Assembly (NCBI GenBank): GCA_046302815.1
Contig: JBKCHO010000020.1
Location: forward strand, 1 to 22,013
Direction of reading: 5' to 3'
DNA from: JALRAP01 sp046302815
Lineage (GTDB): Bacteria > Bacteroidota > Bacteroidia > AKYH767-A > OLB10
Length of the DNA: 22,013 bases
A program made the translations under genes and the position numbers. This document shows positions 15,147 to 22,013 of this stretch, piece by piece; position 1 is the stretch's first letter; every line of letters starts with the position of its first letter. A model generated the notes under the pieces. It saw nothing but the letters and a program-made list of their open reading frames with translations. It was not told where the DNA came from and ran no database searches.

Positions 15147-15446
15147 ATGACCCTCGATGATTTGATTCCAAAGCTTACTGAAAGGGCTGCTGCTACGGCA
15201 CCCATTGGTAAAACGCTTTGCTTTGACATGGGCACCAGGCACCTCTACTTAGATGGCACCGGTAATTCGAATGTGATTTCTTTTGATAACAAGCCTGCCG
15301 ACTGCATGATTTCGGTTTCCGAAGAGGATTTGGTGGCGTTGGCTACTGGCAAGTTGAATCCTATGGCTGCAGTCATGGGAGGCAAAGTCAAAATCAAAGG
15401 AGAAATGGGCGTTGCCATGAAGTTGGGTTCGCTCTTCGGGTCCTGA
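15147..15446 (+). CDS. SCP2 sterol-carrier domain protein
   Basis: This 99-residue protein is a stand-alone SCP2 (sterol carrier protein 2) domain. The family fold is shown by LDDLIPKLTERA, a mid-section DCMISVSEEDLVALATGKLN (about 52-71) and the C-terminal MAAVMGGKVKIKGEMGVAMKLGSLF (from about 73). The domain forms a hydrophobic tunnel for fatty acyl-CoA, branched lipids or sterols and has no catalytic residues. No signal peptide is present, so it acts in the cytoplasm. It sits 55 bases after the lipid operon with its own promoter and may carry the acyl-CoA intermediates of that pathway. It is 22 bases upstream of an acyltransferase gene. Confidence 0.92.
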   Translation: MTLDDLIPKLTERAAATAPIGKTLCFDMGTRHLYLDGTGNSNVISFDNKPADCMISVSEEDLVALATGKLNPMAAVMGGKVKIKGEMGVAMKLGSLFGS

Positions 15447-15468
15447 TTCAATCACCAACTTGAGCCCT

Positions 15469-16569
15469 ATGCAGCGAAAGGAGCCGGTCAACACCCAGTC
15501 GCTGCCTTACTTCCCAAACTTGGATGGCCTTAGGTTTTTCGGTTTCCTGATTGTTTTTTGCTCGCACGGATTCATTGGAACCACTGGACTGTTCACCCAA
15601 TTCAACTATCGTGCAGCTGTTGGTTTGGATCTCTTCTTCGTTATGTCGGCATTTCTTATTACCCACATTTTGCTGTTGGAGAAGGATCGAAACGGCACCA
15701 TTAGCCTCAGGCGATTTTTTTACAGGAGAAGCTTGCGTGTATGGCCTCTGTACTTTGCAATGGTTTTTGCCGGATTCGGTTTCCATGCCTTCTGGTCAAG
15801 CATAGGACATTCGCTTGAGGAGCTTCCTCCATTGTGGACATTTTTGACATTCACCATGAATTTTTGGATTGTAGAAAACGGAGAGAGTTTTTTGTTTTTT
15901 ATGATTTTCCTATGGAGCGTTTGCTTAGAGGAGCAATTCTATGCCGTGCTAGGTGTTATCATGCGTTTTGCAAATCGATACTTAGTGCCTATTTCATGCT
16001 TATTGATCGCATGTTCAATCGTGTTCCGTTTTTTATACCAAGATGAAAAATTGCAAATGATGTACAACAGCCTTTCTCTTGGTGGCAGTTTTGGTGTGGG
16101 TATGCTCACAGCATGGGCGTATCATCGATATCATGCCGTTTGGTCGATGGCCTATGCCAATAGTCGGGGTTTTTGGTTGTTGGTTTATCTCCTATTCTTT
16201 CTTCATCTGATTTTTTTCTCATGGCTTTATGATGCACGGCCGTGGGCCTTTATTGACAGACCAATCCTCTGGATTTTCATGGCGATTATCATTGTAGGAC
16301 AATGCCTGCCCGGCAAAACCTTTCTTCCGATGGGAAAATCTGAGATTATCCGTTACCTGGGAAAAATATCTTATGGCTTGTATGTGTTCCATGGTGTTTT
16401 CATTTCGGCTTTCCTCATACTTCCTATCGATTTCGAGCCGCTCGGATGGTATCATGTAGTAATCCGACCCTTGTTGATTCTTGCTTGTACCATATTGCTT
16501 GCCGCCTTCAGTTACCGCTATTTTGAAAGGCCGTTTCTATTATGGAAATCAAGACTTCAAGGCCATTGA
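15469..16569 (+). CDS. Membrane acyltransferase, acyltransferase 3 family
   Basis: This 366-residue integral membrane protein of the OafA/YrhL-like acyltransferase 3 family transfers acetyl or other acyl groups to exported sugars or lipids. The start region LDGLRFFGFLIVFCSHGF is the family hallmark, with the essential histidine in CSHG. VGLDLFFVMSAFLIT and the basic loop SLRRFFYRRSLRVWPLYF follow. About ten membrane helices are seen, ending with KISYGLYVFHGVFIS and YFERPFLLWK. There is no extra periplasmic SGNH domain. An ATG at 15469 is chosen; a TTG at 15460 in frame would add three residues. It is 22 bases after the SCP2 gene and likely shares its promoter. The acceptor may be a surface glycan, given the sugar-related loci at both window ends. 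Confidence 0.9.
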   Translation: MQRKEPVNTQSLPYFPNLDGLRFFGFLIVFCSHGFIGTTGLFTQFNYRAAVGLDLFFVMSAFLITHILLLEKDRNGTISLRRFFYRRSLRVWPLYFAMVFAGFGFHAFWSSIGHSLEELPPLWTFLTFTMNFWIVENGESFLFFMIFLWSVCLEEQFYAVLGVIMRFANRYLVPISCLLIACSIVFRFLYQDEKLQMMYNSLSLGGSFGVGMLTAWAYHRYHAVWSMAYANSRGFWLLVYLLFFLHLIFFSWLYDARPWAFIDRPILWIFMAIIIVGQCLPGKTFLPMGKSEIIRYLGKISYGLYVFHGVFISAFLILPIDFEPLGWYHVVIRPLLILACTILLAAFSYRYFERPFLLWKSRLQGH

Positions 16570-16620
16570 ACCCAGTTTCTTATATTTACACTCCCATCGA
16601 ATCTATCAGAATATTGGATC

Positions 16621-17394
16621 ATGCGTGTAGCGGTTCTCGATATGTACAACAACCGGCCTGGTCAGGGAATCAGGAGCATTCGCCTGCACCTGGAAGGTAA
16701 TCCGCTAGTGACCGAATTCGAGATCTTCAATGTCAGAGGTGAAAATCAGTTACCAGACACATCCTTCGATGCCTATATTTCTTCTGGAGGTCCCGGTAAT
16801 CCATTAGAGCGTCACTTTCCATGGTATTCACGCTGGATTTCATTGATGGATGATTTATTGCACAACCACGAGGGTAAAAAGCATGTGTTCCTTATCTGCC
16901 ATTCTTTTCAGGTGATGTGTCATCATTTGCAAATCGCCGATGTAAAACTGCGGAAATCTCCTGCCTTTGGAGTTTTTCCTGTTCACAAATCCGAATATGG
17001 TTTAAAGGAACCCTTGTTTGAGAAGCTCAATAACCCCTTCTATGCAGTAGACTCAAGAAGTTGGCAAGTGATACAACCTCACGATGATAAGTTGAAGGCC
17101 ATTGGAGCACACATACTTTGTATCGAGAAAGAGCGTCCACATGTGCCTTTGGAGCGAGCTTGCATGGGCATCCGGTTCTCTTCCTCTTTTGTAGGATTTC
17201 AATTTCATCCCGAAGCGGACGCTCATGGCATGAAAGTGTATTTGCGCTCTCCTCAGAAAAAGCGCGAGATCATTCAGAACCATGGTGAGGGAAAGTACAA
17301 CGAAATCATGTCTGCATTGGATGATCCATCCAAAATCACCCATACCTTTGGAGCCATTATTCCATCTTTTTTGGAATATGCTTCCAAAAGCTAA
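16621..17394 (+). CDS. Class I glutamine amidotransferase-like protein, atypical nucleophile site
   Basis: This 257-residue protein has the class I (triad) glutamine amidotransferase fold. ISSGGPGNP (53-61) matches the oxyanion-side loop. The nucleophile would be C93 in FLICHSFQ, and the H/E pair is H196 and E198 in GFQFHPEAD. Thus all three triad residues are in place. The elbow reads C-H-S where most GATases have G-x-C-x-G, so glutaminase activity is uncertain. The extra C-terminal 50 residues (SPQKKRE to the end) are helical and not part of the usual domain. No synthetase domain is fused. The next gene, 57 bases downstream, looks like an ATP-grasp ligase, a plausible partner using the released ammonia. 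A TATATTTA at 16581-16588 is one base from the -7 consensus. Confidence 0.8.
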   Translation: MRVAVLDMYNNRPGQGIRSIRLHLEGNPLVTEFEIFNVRGENQLPDTSFDAYISSGGPGNPLERHFPWYSRWISLMDDLLHNHEGKKHVFLICHSFQVMCHHLQIADVKLRKSPAFGVFPVHKSEYGLKEPLFEKLNNPFYAVDSRSWQVIQPHDDKLKAIGAHILCIEKERPHVPLERACMGIRFSSSFVGFQFHPEADAHGMKVYLRSPQKKREIIQNHGEGKYNEIMSALDDPSKITHTFGAIIPSFLEYASKS

Positions 17395-17451
17395 CTCTCC
17401 GACAAAGGCTTTTTAGACCCAATTCCTCCTACGGGTAAATAAAATAAACAC

Positions 17452-18636
17452 ATGCATCCAGAATTAAGAAACCTTTTCAATTCCGGATACACGGAACATG
17501 CTTACTATGATTTTTTGAATAGCTTGAATGCATCTGCAGGAACTCAGATACCATTTCGAGTTGCCGAAACGCCGGTTTTCCTCAATGAAACACTTAGGGA
17601 GGAGCTACTGCAAGCGGGCAATGACATAATCAATCAATTGCTCCATCCAGATTATTTGGCGATTGCAAAGAACTCCATACCCGATCGTTTCAAAGTTCCG
17701 GGAGAAGTGGGTAAGCCTACCATGCTGGCGTTGGATTTCGCAATCATTAACAACCATGAAGGAAAGAACAAACCCATGTTGATAGAGCTTCAGGGGTTTC
17801 CTTCGCTCTTTTTTTATCAGCATTTGTTGGCGCAATCATATAAGACGCATTACCCATCTTTGAAAAACCTCAGCCATCTTTTTATAGACGAAAAAGAATA
17901 TCTGGTAAAAATGAAATCCCTGTTGCTTGGGGGCCACTCTAACGAGGATACCGTTTTGTTGGAGCTTGATCCATCCAATCAAAATACATACATCGATTTT
18001 TTGGAGACATCCAGACAAACAGGGATTGACATCGTTTGCCTTAGTGAAGTGCTGCTCGACAATGGACATCTCTATAGGATTAAAGCAGGCAGGAAAATAC
18101 CGATTCGCAGGATTTACAACCGAATCATTTTTGATGAATTGGTCAAAAGGCCTGAACTTGCAAAAAGCTACAACTTGACAGATTCAATTGATGTGGAATG
18201 GGTGTGCCATCCTAACTGGTATTTCATGATCAGTAAGTTCTCTCTTCCCTACTTGAAATCTGATAATGTACCCCATACCATTTTCGCCTCTGATTATGTA
18301 TCGGACAATATCAAACTCTCCGATTATGTTTTGAAGCCGCTGTATTCGTTTTCTGGTTCCGGAGTTGAATTACATCCAACCGAAACTGTTCTTAAACGAA
18401 TTTCAAACCCAACTGAATATATCTTGCAGCGAAAGGTAGAATACGCTCCTTCCATCATAACGCCGGATGGTAATGCCAAAGTGGAAATCCGAATGATGTA
18501 CGCTTGGTTTGAAGGCGAGTCATGCCCTAAGCCTGTTATCACACTGGCTAGATTAAGCAAGGGCGAAATGGTTGGAGTCAAATACAACCGCGATAAAACC
18601 TGGGTTGGCAGCAGTGTCTGTTTGATGACATCCTGA
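17452..18636 (+). CDS. Uncharacterised protein with ATP-grasp-like features
   Basis: I do not recognise this 394-residue soluble protein by name. Its C-terminal half has the order expected of an ATP-grasp ligase. A lysine strand and small-residue loop reads LKPLYSFSGSG (294-304). An adenine-hinge-like strand follows, EYILQRKVE (322-330), then a metal-site-like VEIRMMYAW (344-352). A late N379 lies before WVGSS. The N-terminal half contains MLALDFAIIN (91-100) and a conserved-looking IELQGFPSLFFY (111-122), which may bind the acceptor. No signal peptide or membrane helix is seen. It follows the GATase-like gene by 57 bases in the same direction and ends 25 bases before a convergent sulfotransferase. 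If both are active, the pair could form an amide or peptide bond on an unknown small molecule. Confidence 0.72.
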   Translation: MHPELRNLFNSGYTEHAYYDFLNSLNASAGTQIPFRVAETPVFLNETLREELLQAGNDIINQLLHPDYLAIAKNSIPDRFKVPGEVGKPTMLALDFAIINNHEGKNKPMLIELQGFPSLFFYQHLLAQSYKTHYPSLKNLSHLFIDEKEYLVKMKSLLLGGHSNEDTVLLELDPSNQNTYIDFLETSRQTGIDIVCLSEVLLDNGHLYRIKAGRKIPIRRIYNRIIFDELVKRPELAKSYNLTDSIDVEWVCHPNWYFMISKFSLPYLKSDNVPHTIFASDYVSDNIKLSDYVLKPLYSFSGSGVELHPTETVLKRISNPTEYILQRKVEYAPSIITPDGNAKVEIRMMYAWFEGESCPKPVITLARLSKGEMVGVKYNRDKTWVGSSVCLMTS

Positions 18637-18661
18637 CGAATTCATTTCGAAACACAGTTAG

Positions 18662-19678
18662 TCAGCTTTTATTTATAAACCTGCGCCAAATGCCTTTTAC
18701 TCTTTTGAGTCTTTTCAGATTGAACAATAGTGCCAGACTCAGTTGAAAAGGCAAAATGAATTGGTAAAGGAATTCCACAGCGCGATTTGTTCCCAATCCA
18801 GACAACCCATATTCAAATCGGTCCATCCAGGGTTTACAGGTATCCTCGCAAATTCGGATCTCAGCAGAGTTCAGACCTTCCCGCCATTTACCTCTTCTTG
18901 TTTTTTCTACACCTCGTGATTCCTTTGTATCCGAATAATTTGATGATCCTACTACCGGCACATCCAGCATTCGTGCATCGAATGACAAACCTAAATGGGC
19001 GCAAACGGTTTCAAGACATCGATCGGGGTTATCTGTCAAATCCTCATATCTGATGAAAAGCACACGGCTGTCATCGTAGTGCTTCAAGGCCTCACTATAA
19101 ACAGCCCTCCAAATTCGGCTGATGGTAATGGGATGATAGTTGATTCGGCTTCTAACAGACTCCCAAAAGGGAATTTGTCCTCCGGATAATTGCCTGCGCT
19201 TCCATTTTCCCTTTTGTGAGAGCAATACCTCTCTAGGGTCTCTTACCATGACAATGAAACGGGAATCGGGAATGTGGCGTAGTAGGAAGTCCATTGCAAA
19301 GACCGTTTGAGGCGTTTGCTCGCATGGAATCAACTTTCCATTTTTTTTCGCTTCAGAAACTAGAAAATGTAAAAAAGTTTCAAGAGGCAACTCTAGGTGG
19401 TTATCATTCACTTCTGAAATCGATTCTTGATGATAAAGGCCTATGTCTCGTTTTCCAAAATACCCTTCTCGTTGTATCGTTTTTAGGATGGACAATAATT
19501 TGGCCAATTGAGCGGATTCGATTTCTTGATTCGATTTTTCGACTTCACACAGTTCATCGAAAAAATGCAGCTCTTGAAATGCCATAACCTGAGTGTGATT
19601 TCCCAGGATACGCGACATCATGGTGGTGCCACTCCGACTGCTACCGCAAACAAAAACAAAAGGCTGTGGGCGCTCCAT
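18662..19678 (-). CDS. PAPS-dependent sulfotransferase family protein
   Basis: This 338-residue sulfotransferase would move sulfate from PAPS to a sugar, lipid or other hydroxyl acceptor. The 5'-phosphosulfate loop is CGSSRSGTTM (11-20). The 3'-phosphate motif is RFIVMVRDPREVLLS (140-154), with R146. RRGKWREGL (261-269) matches the GxW-type cofactor loop. The C-terminus is hydrophobic and basic (FQLSLALLFNLKRLKRVK), perhaps for membrane contact. The ATG at 19678 lies only 4 bases after a good -7 element, implying a nearly leaderless transcript. It is convergent with the ATP-grasp-like gene (25 bases) and divergent from the glycosidase gene. Confidence 0.92.
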   Translation of the reverse strand: MERPQPFVFVCGSSRSGTTMMSRILGNHTQVMAFQELHFFDELCEVEKSNQEIESAQLAKLLSILKTIQREGYFGKRDIGLYHQESISEVNDNHLELPLETFLHFLVSEAKKNGKLIPCEQTPQTVFAMDFLLRHIPDSRFIVMVRDPREVLLSQKGKWKRRQLSGGQIPFWESVRSRINYHPITISRIWRAVYSEALKHYDDSRVLFIRYEDLTDNPDRCLETVCAHLGLSFDARMLDVPVVGSSNYSDTKESRGVEKTRRGKWREGLNSAEIRICEDTCKPWMDRFEYGLSGLGTNRAVEFLYQFILPFQLSLALLFNLKRLKRVKGIWRRFINKS

Positions 19679-19715
19679 GACCCAAAGTTAACTAGACCAT
19701 ACCAATGACCCAAAG
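19677..19715. repeat. 11-bp direct repeat overlapping sulfotransferase start and promoter
   Basis: ATGACCCAAAG occurs at 19677-19687 and again at 19705-19715. On the minus strand each copy (CTTTGGGTCAT) contributes the TTTG of a promoter element, and the proximal copy contains the start codon. It may be an operator repeat or simply a local duplication. Confidence 0.45.
19683..19714 (-). promoter_or_regulatory. Bacteroidota promoter for the sulfotransferase gene
   Basis: On the minus strand TTTG (19714-19711), a 20-base spacer and TAACTTTG (19690-19683) match the Bacteroidota promoter pattern well. The -7 element ends 4 bases before the ATG at 19678, so the transcript would start at or very near the start codon. 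Confidence 0.55.
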
Positions 19716-19726
19716 AAAAGCGTTCC

Positions 19727-19734
19727 TATATTTG
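19727..19734 (+). promoter_or_regulatory. Putative -7 promoter element for the glycosidase gene
   Basis: TATATTTG fits TAnnTTTG exactly and lies 22 bases before the ATG at 19757. No TTG is found at the right distance upstream, so the -33 part is missing or weak. It is back to back with the sulfotransferase promoter. Confidence 0.5.
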
Positions 19735-19756
19735 CATAAAGCCATCCCCCAAGGAA

Positions 19757-21304
19757 ATGACGCAATCCAAACGGAATTCGACCCTATTTGTGCTCTTTTT
19801 CTCAGCCATATTTGGACTTTGGTTCCTCATATCCGGATATACATGGCCGGTTGTCGTAGCGAGAGAGGAGCTGAAAGCTTCCATAGAAGGGGATTATCGG
19901 AAACTCTCTCCCGTATATTTCGGATTCAATGCTCAACAGATTCGGGGGCCAGCATTAGGTGATGCCGACTTTGTTAAATCCATTCAGGGATTGCATCCCA
20001 ATCTGCTCCGCTACCCTGGTGGTACTGTGGCTAGTTATTGGGATTGGAAGGCCGGATGGTTTAAGGACGAGATTCCGCTGAAAAAGGACTGGCGTGAGAT
20101 ACGCAAAGCCCCTATCCGATTAGAAGATTTGAAATTCGCTTGCGACTCTACCAAGGCGGTGCCGCTTTTTGTGTTGAATATGTGCACTAGTGATTTGCCC
20201 TATCAGATGGATTTTCTTAAGCAGGCTCGTAAGAAGGGACTGCCTGTTTCCTATGTAGAGCTAGATAATGAGGTTTATCTTTCGGAAACGATTTACACCG
20301 ATCGCTTTGCCTCGGGAGAAGCCTATGCAAAAGAATGCAACTTATGGATTGATGCCATACGAAAGGAGTTTCCGAATGTTCGTATAGCGGTAGTGGGGTA
20401 TTCATCAAAGGAGAGCGATATCCGCAAAGAAAAACAAGGCCTTTCGAGAGCATTGAATTGGAACCGCGAGGTATTGGCCAACATTGTAGGAGCCGATGCC
20501 ATGACCTTTCATTTATACGGTGGCAACGGACTGAGTTTTTTAAAGAATCCTGGAGACATTTCCGGTGACGAGGACAAAGAGCCTCTCGAGTATCAAGCGA
20601 TCTTCGATAGAGGCAACGGTGCTGATGTGATTTTAGGATTGCCTTTCAGCAGATGGAAGAATGCGCAGGCCTACGATCTGAAACCTTTGCCCAATGGAAT
20701 GAATGCTTGGATTACCGAATACAATATGTTTGAGCGGGACGGTGTAGTTGCTGGAACTTGGTTACATGGATTGTATGCACTCACGCAAGCTGTGACAATG
20801 TTGCAAAGTTCAAAAGTTGAAATCAGCTGTTTCCACAATCTATCTTCATCTGCCCAGTTTGGAGCGATATTCAACAGTACACAAGGGTTTATCAAATCGG
20901 TTAACCAGAAGCCTACAAAAATGCATGGATATTCCGCTTCTGGATATGCACTTTCAACGCTTGGAAGGCTTCTAGACGAGGCTGAGTCGATAGCGATGGT
21001 GAGTTTTGAAAATGGAACACCTATCATAGGTGCTAGGGGACAGGAGTATCCCTCTGTTTTTGGAGTTTCTTCAAAAAAAGGATCGGAGGTGCGTATGCTT
21101 GTAATCAACCTGTCGAACCAACCTCAGCGTATCAACATTGCTTCCGTCATGAAGTCTGGTGCATCTTGGACACAGTATTTTGCTTCTCCGCAAATGCAAA
21201 TAGGAACACCATCTGATGTGCAGAGGAAATCTTTGAAAAACGGGAATACTGCGGAGCTGCCTCCTTATTCAACCACACTGATTACTTCTGGCTTGGTGCC
21301 GTAG
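19757..21304 (+). CDS. Membrane-anchored glycoside hydrolase-like protein (clan GH-A type)
   Basis: This 515-residue protein has one N-terminal membrane segment (about 9-34, FVLFFSAIFGLWFLISGYTW) and a TIM-barrel glycosidase-like body. LRYPGGT at 84-90 is the arginine strand seen in GH51/GH79-like enzymes. The acid/base is probably E172 in VELDNEVY, and the nucleophile E321 in AWITEYNMF. The spacing (about 150 residues) and the N-E pair fit retaining clan GH-A enzymes. A beta-rich C-terminal domain follows (from about 400). The exact GH family and substrate are not clear; sequence flavour is nearest to arabinofuranosidases or glucuronidases. The ATG at 19757 follows AAGGA at good Shine-Dalgarno spacing. 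Two sulfotransferase genes flank it, so a sulfated polysaccharide may be the substrate. Its 3' end overlaps the convergent sulfotransferase by 40 bases. Confidence 0.82.
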   Translation: MTQSKRNSTLFVLFFSAIFGLWFLISGYTWPVVVAREELKASIEGDYRKLSPVYFGFNAQQIRGPALGDADFVKSIQGLHPNLLRYPGGTVASYWDWKAGWFKDEIPLKKDWREIRKAPIRLEDLKFACDSTKAVPLFVLNMCTSDLPYQMDFLKQARKKGLPVSYVELDNEVYLSETIYTDRFASGEAYAKECNLWIDAIRKEFPNVRIAVVGYSSKESDIRKEKQGLSRALNWNREVLANIVGADAMTFHLYGGNGLSFLKNPGDISGDEDKEPLEYQAIFDRGNGADVILGLPFSRWKNAQAYDLKPLPNGMNAWITEYNMFERDGVVAGTWLHGLYALTQAVTMLQSSKVEISCFHNLSSSAQFGAIFNSTQGFIKSVNQKPTKMHGYSASGYALSTLGRLLDEAESIAMVSFENGTPIIGARGQEYPSVFGVSSKKGSEVRMLVINLSNQPQRINIASVMKSGASWTQYFASPQMQIGTPSDVQRKSLKNGNTAELPPYSTTLITSGLVP

Positions 21305-22013
21305 CCTAGTTTGTGCGACACTTTTTCTATGATTGTTTTTAAAAGCGGATGGACTTCGGGAATCTTGTGCGTAGTTTGTTCTTTGATGACTTGACGACCA
21401 TATTCGAAAACCAGTTCGTTTCGCGGCAAGCCAGCAAAGTCGCAAATCCGTCCAAGCTCATGATCGCTGTTCTTACAAACATCTTCATAGCGAACTCGGA
21501 GAATACGGTCGGGATATTTCAGGATTTCCTTTAATCCTTGGTTCATGGAGACAATCCACTCTACAGCTGCTTTGTCGATATCCGACTTCAACCCACGGAT
21601 AACATCCAAATGGGGAGACAATAATTCATCTTTTGGAACAACTTGCTCCACCATCAGATTCCATTTCATACCATTTACACCCCACCAGTCTTCATTCTTT
21701 ACGGCATCGCCATGGGTTTGCGACCATTTAAAAGTCGATGAAATTGTATCAGCAGCATTTCTGCTTAAAAAAACAAATTTCGGATTCTCGAAAATGCCGC
21801 TTAGGTAATCCGTACGAAATAGCATTTCGGGGTACTTATCGACGATTTTCTTGCATCCGGTAAGTCGGAGCGACCGGGTGTAAACCCCTTTGATGAATCG
21901 TGCACAACCATCTACGAGGTCTTTTGCATTCATGACATAACTTCCGCCATTTCGACTGTAACTTCCGATGATGTCGTCTTGTTTGTTAGTCAAATACCAT
22001 AGAGCCTTGGGCT
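21265..22013 (-). CDS. Sulfotransferase family protein, 5' end outside window
   Basis: The frame is open from the TAA at 21267-21265 to the right window edge, so the N-terminus with the 5'-phosphosulfate loop lies outside. The visible part (about 249 codons) includes the 3'-phosphate motif PKFVFLSRNAADTISSTFKW. A later helix-strand RILRVRYEDVCKNSDHELGRICDFAGLP is typical of PAPS sulfotransferases (RYEDL-like motif, then FLGL-like). A TTG at 21993 is in frame but does not look like the start, since coding-like sequence (PKALWYL) continues upstream without a stop. It differs clearly from the sulfotransferase at 18662, so it is not a recent duplicate. Its last 13 codons overlap the end of the convergent glycosidase gene. 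Confidence 0.87.
   Translation of the reverse strand, partial: PKALWYLTNKQDDIIGSYSRNGGSYVMNAKDLVDGCARFIKGVYTRSLRLTGCKKIVDKYPEMLFRTDYLSGIFENPKFVFLSRNAADTISSTFKWSQTHGDAVKNEDWWGVNGMKWNLMVEQVVPKDELLSPHLDVIRGLKSDIDKAAVEWIVSMNQGLKEILKYPDRILRVRYEDVCKNSDHELGRICDFAGLPRNELVFEYGRQVIKEQTTHKIPEVHPLLKTIIEKVSHKLGYGTKPEVISVVE

Noticed and set aside
17359..17377. ATTCCA/TGGAAT hairpin at the end of the GATase-like gene.
   Set aside because: It lies in coding sequence, has a 6-bp AT-rich stem and no T tract directly after it.
18633..18665. CTGAC/GTCAG inverted repeat followed by a T-rich stretch between convergent genes, a possible terminator.
   Set aside because: The stem is only 5 bp with a 23-base loop and overlaps both gene ends; too weak to call.
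21991..21993. TTG as the start of the right-edge sulfotransferase.
   Set aside because: The frame stays open to the window end and the protein would lack its PAPS-binding loop; it is more likely cut by the window.

Overview
The window looks like chromosomal DNA of a member of the Bacteroidota, probably Flavobacteriia-like. The evidence is a type IX secretion (T9SS) C-terminal sorting domain on the secreted deiminase, several promoters of the Bacteroidota form (TTG, spacer, TAnnTTTG), a cysteine-poor ribosomal protein L32 of the Bacteroidota type, few clear Shine-Dalgarno sites, and a yceD-rpmF-plsX-fabH-accB-accC cluster. There are no tRNA or rRNA genes, CRISPR arrays, insertion sequences or phage genes. 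No stretch without a gene exceeds about 140 bases.

Layout. (1) 1-1880, minus strand: two overlapping family-4 glycosyltransferases, the second cut by the window edge; this is the end of a surface-glycan locus. (2) 2022-3761, plus: a secreted peptidylarginine-deiminase-like enzyme with a T9SS sorting domain. (3) 3893-8518, plus: a housekeeping cluster linking ribosome assembly to fatty-acid and phospholipid synthesis (yceD, rpmF, plsX, fabH, accB, accC). (4) 8565-9611: a MarC-family membrane protein and RNase HI. (5) 9665-15091: five tightly coupled genes (SIMPL protein, enoyl-CoA-reductase-type SDR, acyl-CoA synthetase, ALDH3-type aldehyde dehydrogenase, second SDR), followed by an SCP2 lipid-carrier gene with its own promoter. 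Apart from the SIMPL gene, the activities match those needed to take a long-chain or isoprenoid alcohol to a saturated acyl-CoA. (6) 15469-18636: a membrane acyltransferase, then a class I glutamine-amidotransferase-like protein and a protein with ATP-grasp-like features. (7) 18662-22013: two sulfotransferases on the minus strand flanking a membrane-anchored clan GH-A-like glycosidase on the plus strand, again suggesting (sulfated) glycan metabolism.

The best candidates for something new are the T9SS-exported deiminase that keeps the substrate arginines of Porphyromonas PPAD, the compact alcohol-to-acyl-CoA cassette that mirrors the peroxisomal phytol pathway, and the amidotransferase/ATP-grasp pair, which may make an unknown amide or peptide. 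Functions are read from motifs only; no database search was possible.
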